DNA from: Proteus myxofaciens ATCC 19692
Lineage (GTDB): Bacteria > Pseudomonadota > Gammaproteobacteria > Enterobacterales > Enterobacteriaceae
DNA length: 34,323 nucleotides
Reading direction: 5' to 3'
Assembly (NCBI RefSeq): GCF_001654855.1
Contig: NZ_LXEN01000008.1
Span: 1-34,323 of the forward strand
Each line of letters opens with the position of its first letter. The stretch's first letter is position 1. The notes under the pieces were generated by a model, which did no database searches, had not been told where the DNA came from, and saw only the letters and a list, made by a program, of their open reading frames with translations. The translations under genes were made by a program, and so were the position numbers. Positions 21,988 to 29,464 of this stretch are shown piece after piece.

Positions 21988-23757
21988 TTACTTAATAATT
22001 AAACTATTATGTCTCCAGACTGAACTGGTGCGTTTTTTCCATTTTTCGCTGTAAGCTTCCCTGCAACTTAGTCCCGGCGGTAAATGATGCAGCATCTGAC
22101 CATTACCCATATAGATTGCCGCGTGTTGCAGTCTGGTTGATGGCAAATTAAAGATCAGCATGTCACCGGATTGAAGAGAAGTATCCTCAATTTTGACGAA
22201 GCCTTCTTCCGGAGCCTGTATTTCAAAGATATTTTTCTCGGGATCGAGGGAATAGACCTCACGTGGATAGTCATTGAGTACAATGCCTTCCTCCCTGAGA
22301 AAATAATCCCTGATTAGAGAGTAGCAGTCGTATTTGCCATAGATGTAGGGACGGTTTTCATAGTCAAGTTCAGTCTGCGGGAAAATAGTCAGACTCTGCA
22401 GGCTGGGCCATAAAACAAGCAGGTATGGCAGACTATCACGGTCACTCATTGCCTGATAGTCAGACACATCACGACTCAGGGCGTCAGGCACGCTGCAAAT
22501 GACATGAGTGATTTCATGTGAATGCCTGAGCGACCCCAGCAAATCAGCATCCATCATTGCTCCTTGTTCAGGTGTCGGAGAAGTATTAACACATGGTTTG
22601 AATTCTGATTTATCATCATCCAGAGACAGCACACCACAAATCATATTAGGGATACTGTCGGTAATATGCTGAATAATATTCTCAGGAATACCATGGTTGC
22701 TGACATGTCGTGCTGTGTGTTCGGAGAAAACTCGTGAGTTGTCACGAAAACCTGTGTGTTTAATCTCTTTTCTATTATTGAATCGAATTATTGGGGAGGT
22801 TTTGTTGCCAAAATTATCGATGATGTCAACGTAGGTTTGCCCGTAATATTGCCAAGACGTCATTACAGAACAGTGACCATCGATCAATACAAAACAGACA
22901 CCGGGCTGCTTATTTATTGTGTGTTGACAGGGGAACTCGTATTTACTAAAGGTGACGGTGAGTGTCTTGGATAAATTTTTCTTTCCATAATCCGCAGCAC
23001 AGTCAAACGCTTGCCAAATCCAATACCAGTTATAATCGTTTCCGAATCTGGAACCGGACCTTTCGCTGGCTTTCACCGAGGAAATTTTATGAAGCGGTTT
23101 CTTAATGTCCAGATAATGGTTTGTCCCGGTAAGACTATACAAACGCGCTCCCCGATTTGATACACTGGATAGACTCGATGAATCCGTGTTCATAGAGAAG
23201 TCGTCAAGCGTATACTTATATGGTTCGATAGCTCTAATTTCGATATCGCTAGGCGCCTTGAAAGGCCCTCCGGTCGAACCGTTCACAGTATTAGTACCAC
23301 TGGAAGTCGTTTTAAACTCGCCAACATTTGGAATGGCGATACCTGCAGCTATTTTTTTGTAAAGATTCCCTTTTGTACAGTACACATATAGTGAACAATA
23401 GTTATAGCCATCCTCAGGAAATAAATCAGGGTCTGCGTCTGTCCTAGACGAAGAATATTCCAGAGCACCTAAATAGTTATTTTTATTGAAGCTGACACGC
23501 CAGTCAGATTTTATTCCATACTCAAAATCGAAAGGTATTCTTTCCCCCGTTTGGTAATCACACAAGAAAATACTATTTCTCATTTCATTATTCGTCATCT
23601 CTATTGGAGTTGAGTTAATACCGCTATCCATTATTTTTACCTTGACGATAACCTCAATCATATTAAGGCCGTTTCCGTAAATAATAGCAGACCCTTTTGC
23701 TGTCCCCTGATACTGAATATTCAGACCAGCCAAATAGTCAAATTTGTCATAATACAT
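21988..23757 (-). CDS. Lambda-K-like protein: unknown N-terminus, degenerate MPN/JAMM, NlpC/P60
   Basis: Residues 1-340 of the 589 are unrecognised, apparently beta-rich and cysteine-containing. From about 355 the sequence follows the order and wording of phage lambda tail-tip protein K: an MPN/JAMM domain, then an NlpC/P60 cysteine peptidase. The NlpC part looks intact, with Cys478 in YDCYSLIRDY, His545 in LQHAAIYMGNGQ, and His557 in MLHHLPPGLS. WRHNS closes the protein much as in lambda K. The MPN part keeps HSH (412-414). However, Met372 stands where the family has its glutamate (before CG), and the S-x-x-D aspartate appears to be Gln435, so zinc catalysis is doubtful. AGGAGG 8 bases upstream fixes the start. 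No other tail genes are present. It lies directly upstream of the toxin gene on the same strand, and a decayed relative lies just upstream. Confidence 0.75.
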   Translation of the reverse strand: MYYDKFDYLAGLNIQYQGTAKGSAIIYGNGLNMIEVIVKVKIMDSGINSTPIEMTNNEMRNSIFLCDYQTGERIPFDFEYGIKSDWRVSFNKNNYLGALEYSSSRTDADPDLFPEDGYNYCSLYVYCTKGNLYKKIAAGIAIPNVGEFKTTSSGTNTVNGSTGGPFKAPSDIEIRAIEPYKYTLDDFSMNTDSSSLSSVSNRGARLYSLTGTNHYLDIKKPLHKISSVKASERSGSRFGNDYNWYWIWQAFDCAADYGKKNLSKTLTVTFSKYEFPCQHTINKQPGVCFVLIDGHCSVMTSWQYYGQTYVDIIDNFGNKTSPIIRFNNRKEIKHTGFRDNSRVFSEHTARHVSNHGIPENIIQHITDSIPNMICGVLSLDDDKSEFKPCVNTSPTPEQGAMMDADLLGSLRHSHEITHVICSVPDALSRDVSDYQAMSDRDSLPYLLVLWPSLQSLTIFPQTELDYENRPYIYGKYDCYSLIRDYFLREEGIVLNDYPREVYSLDPEKNIFEIQAPEEGFVKIEDTSLQSGDMLIFNLPSTRLQHAAIYMGNGQMLHHLPPGLSCREAYSEKWKKRTSSVWRHNSLIIK

Positions 23758-23859
23758 AAAAACATCCTCCTAAGATGGTAAAACCTATCTCTTGCTACCA
23801 ATCTTCACGTTAATATAGTAGGAGAGCATAAAAAAATAATTTCAATACTTTTCATTACA

Positions 23860-24282
23860 CTAGAATAAATTTATAAAAATAAAAATATTGGAATCATAAC
23901 CATTATTAAAATAATAAAAGAAATAGTATGTCCACATATCTTACAGAAAAAAATCCAACAATTTATTTTTACATTCAAACCTTCTGTTAATAGAGAAAAT
24001 ATTAACTAAAAATAAACATATAATTATTGATGGTTGTGTGATTCCAATCGTAATCTTGACCAGCACTATTTATTTTTCCGTTTTATAATGGCATTAAAAA
24101 ATAGCTTTTATCATGTCATTTTTAATCATATATAGGTTCATCTTCTTTATTCAGTATTTTTACTGCAATTAAAATTTGAACCTTATTTGAGCCATTATAA
24201 TAATTGTAGAGAATCTTTACATCCTCGGTGAATAACTAACTTTTAAACTATTTAGGCTATCAAAGCTTTTACTTCACCCCAT
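23860..24282 (-). pseudogene. Decayed paralogue of the 589-residue gene (N-terminal part)
   Basis: Reading the minus strand across frames gives pieces that line up in order with the N-terminus of the 589-residue protein. SFDSLNSLKVSYS matches KFDYLAGLNIQYQ, NKVQILIAVKIL matches NMIEVIVKVKIM, NDMIKAIF-stop-CHYKTEK matches NEMRNSIFLCDYQTGE, and DWNHTTINNY matches DWRVSFNKNNY. The would-be ATG (24282) has GGTGAG upstream. A TGA occupies codon 3, there are at least two frameshifts, and a TAA replaces a leucine codon. The match is clear down to about 24002 and uncertain beyond. It looks like an older tandem copy left to decay. Confidence 0.7.
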
Positions 24283-25164
24283 AAAACTCACCTATTAAAT
24301 TAATGATTACTTAGTGATTACACAATAGAGACACACTTCATTTCCACTTAAAAAATAAGTTAATTATCTAATAAAAAATGCATTTCAATATAAGTTAATA
24401 AATTATTAAATAGATTTAAAATAGCATTAAACCATTAATTTAAAATATATTACAGTCATTTTAAATGGCGGTACATATATTACAATCCAATAACTTTTTT
24501 ATTTAATCATTACTAATAAAAGTAGATTAATTATTTTATTAACGCAATAAGTATAAGCAACTATGAGTAATTTTAAAATCAAATAACTTAACAAAAATAT
24601 ATAATTTACAATAAGTTAAAGTTAACACAAACTTTTATAAAAATAAAAATATTAAACATTAATAAAAAAATGCAGTGAATAAACTTAAGATAAATTAGAT
24701 TAAACCAACATAAGCTTATTTTAGTAAAATATAAAACTATAATTAGCTGAAATTAAAAATAACCCGAAGTTCACTTTTAATAAATACTTTAACTATAAAT
24801 TAAAGAAACTATAAAACATGTACCTTTCATTGCCTATTAAAAATTAACATCTCTTTATCTATTTCTCATCCACTTCTCATCCATATCCAATTCAACATAT
24901 TATAATGTTTAGTACACATAAACTAAGACTAACTTTATACTCTTTTTCTCACTAACAAGTAAAAGTGCATTCACTATACTTGTTTAGAAATTAATTCTTA
25001 AGAATATCTACTCTCCATTTATAATAACGCCATACTAATCGTTACATTTCCTATCTACCCAGTCTTATTAATAAATTTAAGCCGACGGTTTATTTATTCT
25101 ATCGTATCTTATCTCTATCAACTTTTTACTGAAATATTTTATAATACAAAATAAGAGGGTATAA
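24283..25164. other. Very AT-rich non-coding stretch of the island
   Basis: About 0.9 kb of DNA has very little G or C and no open frame of useful length on either strand. I see no RNA gene, integrase remnant or ordered repeat. It may contain the promoter of the decayed paralogue and be a target of H-NS-type silencing. That is inference from composition only. Confidence 0.5.
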
Positions 25165-25698
25165 CTGGACGGGGCAGCATCTAGGACTATTAGTGCACAT
25201 CAGATTAAAGCAAAATTTCTACATCTAATACCTACAAATATAGGCTCTTTTGCTGATGCATTAAAACATGATGTGATTTTCAATTAGCCGCTATCTGACA
25301 TAGTAACGTTAATGATAATAAAGGAGAGTATATTCAGAGCTATGTTTAACAAAATATGACTTTTCTTTCTGAGCTTTATTATGATTCAGACCCATTTTGG
25401 GGAATAGGTGGTTTAGTAAGGTATAGTGTTATCTTCTCTTTGACTAATGAAAAACAAAAGCCCACACTAATTACTCACCAAAATGAAAATAATCTATTAT
25501 TACAATAATTAATTATCTAGCGTTATATAGTCTTCTATGAGGAAACAGACCTAAAGTTTGATTTCATTCATAAATACCTATTATAAACACTTTGATATTG
25601 ATACACTTTTACTTAGATAATTTTATCAATACTACTTCAACGGTTATATTGTTTTAAATAAGTACACGACTGAATACGAATTGAACCAGTCGAAATAG
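25165..25698 (+). pseudogene. Unrecognised decayed gene, plus strand
   Basis: Protein-like pieces follow one another on the plus strand. From 25165 comes SAHQIKAKFLHLIPTNIGSF, running to a TAG at 25285 and on in frame to 25359. From 25356 there is a 50-codon ORF starting MTFLSELYYDSDPFWG and ending at 25508. Then, after further frame changes, come EETDLKFDFIHKY, YKHFDIDTLLLR-stop and FYQYYFNGYIVLNKY, ending in a TAG at 25698. The composition of these pieces is far more protein-like than expected from random AT-rich DNA. I do not recognise the family. The 50-codon ORF could be a small gene in its own right, but it lacks a well-placed ribosome site. Confidence 0.45.
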
Positions 25699-25740
25699 AA
25701 TTTTTATAAATCAATAAGATAAAATCGAAATAACGGTTTG

Positions 25741-25809
25741 ATGTGTAACCCACACTCTAGTTCTATATTGTCTTAATAAGTATCACCTCATAATAAAACA
25801 GCATAAAAT
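25741..25809 (+). repeat. 69-bp direct repeat, right copy
   Basis: It is identical to 16503-16571. The frame of ychF's end is preserved in the copy, preceded by GGTTTG (Arg-Phe-Asp-Val-stop here, Leu-Phe-Asn-Val-stop in ychF). It marks the right edge of the island beside the end of the fimbrial operon. Confidence 0.93.
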
Positions 25810-25845
25810 CCAATTAACACCATGAATTTTATGCTGTTCTTTTTC
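25795..25845. terminator. Terminator at the end of the fimbrial operon (right copy)
   Basis: The stem CAGCATAAAAT with ATTTTATGCTG is the same as at ychF. Here the loop is CCAATTAACACCATGA, close to the reverse complement of the left copy's loop. On the plus strand the stem is followed by TTCTTTTTCTG; on the minus strand, by TTTTATTATG. It can end the fimbrial transcript, which stops 146 bases away. Confidence 0.75.
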
Positions 25846-25990
25846 TGCATGACAAAAACCTATTGATAAAAAGCATGATGGCTTCGTTATCGAATACATA
25901 GAAACTGAATGTGCTTGATATTAGGTGACTATCTAATTATGACATTAAATAAATGTGGAGCTGTTAGAAAATTAATATCAGAGCCATCAA

Positions 25991-27142
25991 TTAATCGAAT
26001 GTCGCTATCAACCAAGCAGACCCCTTATAATCACCAGGCATTGCATTCGTTCCTTGAATATGACTGCTAATCTTAACGGTGCTTATCTCTTCAATATCTA
26101 TTTTAAAGTCTTTACCTGTTTGATTAGAGGCTTCATGAGTCATGGTCAAATCGCTATAGATTTTGCTGGTACTATCTTGACTGTTTATCAACGGTAATCG
26201 TTTTTGAGCATCTCCATCTGTCGCATAATCGAGACGTAATCGTACTTTTGTTGGCATTGAAAATTTGCAATTGTAAGTTATGGTTTCGGTTACAGTATCG
26301 TTATAATTTAAGGTGCTCAGCTGATTGTGTCGTAAGTTAAGCGTAGTCGCTTGCCCAGAACTGGTCGTTGTATTACAAGCTGCAACCAGATTTAATGTGG
26401 ATGATGTCAATCGCATTGGGGCTGTTGATTCTTCTATTGGCCATGTATCATAAGGTGGAGCAACATCTGGGCTTGTAAATGCACGTACATATCCCCCCAA
26501 ATCCATAGCAGGAATTACGACTTGACCATCAATAATACGATCATTGATAAAAAATGTTATTGTAAATGGAAATTGCTGAGTAAAATTTGTAATGGCTCGA
26601 ATACCAGTAAATGCGGTACTACAACCATTGCCTAAGCCAGATAGTTTATTCCAATTAAGTATTTCACTTTCAACTGTCATAATTAAATTATTATTAATGC
26701 GATAGGCTCTTTTACCATTTAGAGTAATACCCGTCGAAGGAGAATAAATAAATAAACGGTGCCATACGTTACTGACAGGAAGATATGCAGTGCTATTTCC
26801 CCATGTCCTCCCCATACAATTTACTTGGCCAGATGAAACAACAGATGAGCTAGACTGATTGACAACAATCGGCTCTCCTACTCTATAATAATTTCGGCCA
26901 TCAGAGCCGACCACTGGTGCTGAAGCGATTGAAGTATTACTAGCCAGAGCAATACGATATCCGTCATTTGAGTTTACAATCTTACCTGCATAACTGGCTT
27001 CAGTCACGGAAGGAAAAAGTAAACAACCAAGCAATACTTGGCTGATTAATAATACCTGTTTTTTGTTTTGGCGTATCAACGATTGATGTACTTCAAGTGA
27101 TCGCCACCAATTCGTTAAGTACTTTTTTTTCAAAGGAAACAT
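25991..27142 (-). CDS. Fimbrial tip adhesin
   Basis: This is the last gene of the fimbrial operon and encodes the largest subunit (383 residues), the typical place and size of a two-domain tip adhesin. A long, basic N-terminus and hydrophobic segment (about residues 28-48, ending PSVTEA) look like a signal peptide. The N-terminal receptor-binding half has cysteines (for example NCMGRTWGNS and GCSTAFTG). The C-terminal half looks like a pilin domain that needs chaperone donor-strand pairing, and it ends in AWLIATFD. The ligand cannot be predicted. It starts 13 bases after the previous subunit. It is longer than the mrp adhesin MrpH (about 275 residues as I recall), so I give no symbol. Confidence 0.8.
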   Translation of the reverse strand: MFPLKKKYLTNWWRSLEVHQSLIRQNKKQVLLISQVLLGCLLFPSVTEASYAGKIVNSNDGYRIALASNTSIASAPVVGSDGRNYYRVGEPIVVNQSSSSVVSSGQVNCMGRTWGNSTAYLPVSNVWHRLFIYSPSTGITLNGKRAYRINNNLIMTVESEILNWNKLSGLGNGCSTAFTGIRAITNFTQQFPFTITFFINDRIIDGQVVIPAMDLGGYVRAFTSPDVAPPYDTWPIEESTAPMRLTSSTLNLVAACNTTTSSGQATTLNLRHNQLSTLNYNDTVTETITYNCKFSMPTKVRLRLDYATDGDAQKRLPLINSQDSTSKIYSDLTMTHEASNQTGKDFKIDIEEISTVKISSHIQGTNAMPGDYKGSAWLIATFD

Positions 27143-27155
27143 AAATACTCCCTGA

Positions 27156-27689
27156 TTAATAATAGGTAACAGAAAATGTCACTGTTGATGTAAATTTGCC
27201 TAACGCTAATTCATTGATAGGAAGGGTACTCACTAACTGCGCTTGTAAATCCAGACGATAAAGTGTCTCATCAACTCGCTCAGGGTAAATGCGTTGGTTT
27301 TTATTCATCTCCAGAGGACGAACAGTGCCACCCGTTACTTCATTGAAATCAATGCCTAACCCATCAGTACTGGTGGCTAAAATATTTTTTCCGTTATATA
27401 ACAAGGTACTTCCACTCTTAGATGTCATCATTACAGCCAATGTGTTGTTGAAATTACAATCTGAAATATAAAGCGAAAAATCTTTAACAATCGCTGATTG
27501 ACTTAAGGACGCGATGTTAACGCTATTGAATCCAATTTTTAAAGGTGAACTACTATTTTCACTGCGGACATTACAAACGGGCTCAACCATGGTGGCCGTT
27601 ACATCAATCAAGACGTCAGCATGACTACTGAATACTGTAAGCATTGATACTATCGCAATGGGTATTGATATCTTATTGAATATAAACAT
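27156..27689 (-). CDS. Minor fimbrial subunit (MrpG-like position)
   Basis: The product is a 177-residue pilin-domain protein with a signal peptide ending in SSHA. It has a cysteine pair (VEPVCNVRS and ISDCNF) and a C-terminal beta strand VTFSVTYY with the usual penultimate tyrosine recognised by the chaperone. Its start codon shares one base with the stop of the preceding subunit. By gene order it corresponds to the tip adaptor next to the adhesin. Confidence 0.82.
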   Translation of the reverse strand: MFIFNKISIPIAIVSMLTVFSSHADVLIDVTATMVEPVCNVRSENSSSPLKIGFNSVNIASLSQSAIVKDFSLYISDCNFNNTLAVMMTSKSGSTLLYNGKNILATSTDGLGIDFNEVTGGTVRPLEMNKNQRIYPERVDETLYRLDLQAQLVSTLPINELALGKFTSTVTFSVTYY

Positions 27690-28222
27690 TATTCATACTC
27701 CACATTGAAGGTAACTATGCCAGAAAAATCCCCAGTGTTAGCATCTCCTGTCGCGGGCTTACGAACGAATACACCAAAATCAAATTGCTGTAATCCTTCC
27801 ACAACATTAACATCGCCAATTGTCATCGGTTGGTTCCAAATTAAAGGCGTATTATTGTTGTCGACAAGCCCTAGAAGCACACCACTTTCACCTTTAGTGG
27901 TTAAAAAGGTATCACTACCAATATTGACCAAGTCATTGCTTTGCCATGTGAGTTTTATGATTTTTTGCAAATCCACTTCACTACATTTGTCAATATCAAT
28001 CGAAAATGGAGTCACGTCACTGACCCCCGTTTCATTAATCGATTGCCATCGTAAATTATACAGCGTGATTTTTTGATTAAGGGAATCAGCGCTAACCTGA
28101 CATGCGGTAGTAACTAATTCACCACTAAACTCAACATCTAAGCTATTCGCTGCTTGTACTTGAGATAAATCACCCCAAAATATCACCGGCAACAGCCAAC
28201 CATATTTTGCTGCTTTATTCAT
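27689..28222 (-). CDS. Minor fimbrial subunit (MrpF-like position)
   Basis: This is a 177-residue pilin-domain protein. The signal peptide ends near SQVQA, the disulphide cysteines are in TTACQVSA and IDKCSEV, and the C-terminus is VTFNVEYE with the penultimate tyrosine. It overlaps the end of the preceding subunit gene by 8 bases and the next one by one base, so the three minor subunits are translated as a coupled block. Confidence 0.82.
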   Translation of the reverse strand: MNKAAKYGWLLPVIFWGDLSQVQAANSLDVEFSGELVTTACQVSADSLNQKITLYNLRWQSINETGVSDVTPFSIDIDKCSEVDLQKIIKLTWQSNDLVNIGSDTFLTTKGESGVLLGLVDNNNTPLIWNQPMTIGDVNVVEGLQQFDFGVFVRKPATGDANTGDFSGIVTFNVEYE

Positions 28223-28646
28223 AACTGACCTCTAAACGCAATATATGTTGGTCTTTCATCATGACGGGAAGAATGAGTGGGTTATCGCCATTTTGTAAAG
28301 AAAGTGAATGACGTTGCGAAAACACACCATGATGAGCATCATAAAATCGTATACTCACGGGGGTATTGGCCGCGATATCAGATAACGCCATTTCTCGGTA
28401 ATCCTTTCCTGCCCCACACTCAGTCAAACGCACGACCTTATCTAAGCTTAAATTACACGGTGCATTAAATAATGTGGCATTCACCTGTATGTGACCTTGA
28501 TGCAAAGGTTCATAACTTGATTGATTGACCGGCGTGCTGGCGACAGTGCTACCTGCTATTGCCAACTGACTTAATGCACTACCAACAATCAGTAATGTCA
28601 CCAGATACCCAGTTGCTTTTACTAATATATTGTGTTTACTCATCAT
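28215..28646 (-). CDS. Short minor fimbrial subunit (MrpE-like position)
   Basis: A short product (143 residues) has a signal peptide ending AIAG. One cysteine pair (APCNLSL and LTECGAG) and the C-terminal strand RLEVSYE mark it as a pilin-domain protein. It starts 29 bases after the chaperone gene. Two adjacent ATG codons are possible starts. The shorter length suggests an adaptor or terminator-type subunit rather than a shaft subunit. Confidence 0.78.
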   Translation of the reverse strand: MMSKHNILVKATGYLVTLLIVGSALSQLAIAGSTVASTPVNQSSYEPLHQGHIQVNATLFNAPCNLSLDKVVRLTECGAGKDYREMALSDIAANTPVSIRFYDAHHGVFSQRHSLSLQNGDNPLILPVMMKDQHILRLEVSYE

Positions 28647-28675
28647 CTAGTCTCGTGCGTAATCGCATCTAAATA

Positions 28676-29407
28676 TTACTGTTCGTTAGTAACCGTACAA
28701 GTTTCACCTTGACAACGAAATCCTAGCGTTGGCTTACCACCATAATCATTGATATACGTTAGATAAGGTGTGGACATGGCAGTTGAATCGACATCATGGG
28801 CCGTTTTAGGAGGTATCATCACTACATCGAATGCACTTTGCTCAGATGCCGTTTTGCTATTACCAAAACCAATCACGGTTAAATTAAAAGGCGTGGTGTT
28901 ATTGATACGGTAACCATTCGCGATTTTAGTCAGCGTCACTTTATGTGACCATTTGGTTTGTGATTCAGACAAAATACTAACAGGGCGATAAAACAGTTTT
29001 ACTCGTGATTGCAATGCAATTTGTAGAGTATTACCATCGGTCGATTTCGGTGGAACTTCTCGTAAATTAAAATAAAATACCGACTCTCTATCTTGTGGTA
29101 ATTGGCTTAATACTGGGGTGGTGCTTAAACGGACTAAGCTGTTACTATTGGGTTCAATTCGCTGTAATGGCGGTGTCGCCAAAATAGCACCTTGAGTTAA
29201 TTTATTTCCTTGCAAATCTTCAATCCAACTTTGGGCTAAGTAGGCCTCTTCGGGATTATCGTTAGTAATGGTGATATTAATTGATTTTTCTGATCCCGGA
29301 AAAATAATTCGTGTTCTATCTAATGTGACTGCACTATAGGCATTTGCAGAAATGATAGCAGTAATGCAAGCAATTGCCTTGATTAATTTTTGACTTAAAT
29401 TCAACAT
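28676..29407 (-). CDS. Periplasmic fimbrial chaperone (PapD family)
   Basis: This chaperone caps pilin subunits in the periplasm and hands them to the usher. The conserved core is present: VTLDRTRIIFPGSEKSINI with the cleft arginine, the TNDNPEEAYLAQSWIED strand, and VKLFYRP with the cleft lysine. The F1-G1 loop is short (FGS class). The frame is open from an ATG at 29428. I chose the ATG at 29407 (243 residues) because GAGGT lies 5 bases upstream and because MLNLSQKLIKAIACITA then begins a normal signal peptide ending NAYSA. Two cysteines near the end (RCQGETC) could form a disulphide. Confidence 0.9.
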   Translation of the reverse strand: MLNLSQKLIKAIACITAIISANAYSAVTLDRTRIIFPGSEKSINITITNDNPEEAYLAQSWIEDLQGNKLTQGAILATPPLQRIEPNSNSLVRLSTTPVLSQLPQDRESVFYFNLREVPPKSTDGNTLQIALQSRVKLFYRPVSILSESQTKWSHKVTLTKIANGYRINNTTPFNLTVIGFGNSKTASEQSAFDVVMIPPKTAHDVDSTAMSTPYLTYINDYGGKPTLGFRCQGETCTVTNEQ

Positions 29408-29464
29408 AATTGACCTCATAAAATACATTAATAACTTATTTACTGCTTTATTGTGTTTTACTGT

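Noticed and set aside
24283-25164. CRISPR array or ordered tandem repeats in the AT-rich stretch
   Set aside because: Short A/T words recur, but there is no regular unit length and no spacer pattern.
16503-25809. Island as a prophage, because of the lambda-K-like domains
   Set aside because: No integrase, capsid, terminase or other tail gene is present. The K-like part is fused to a non-phage region and paired with an Rhs toxin.
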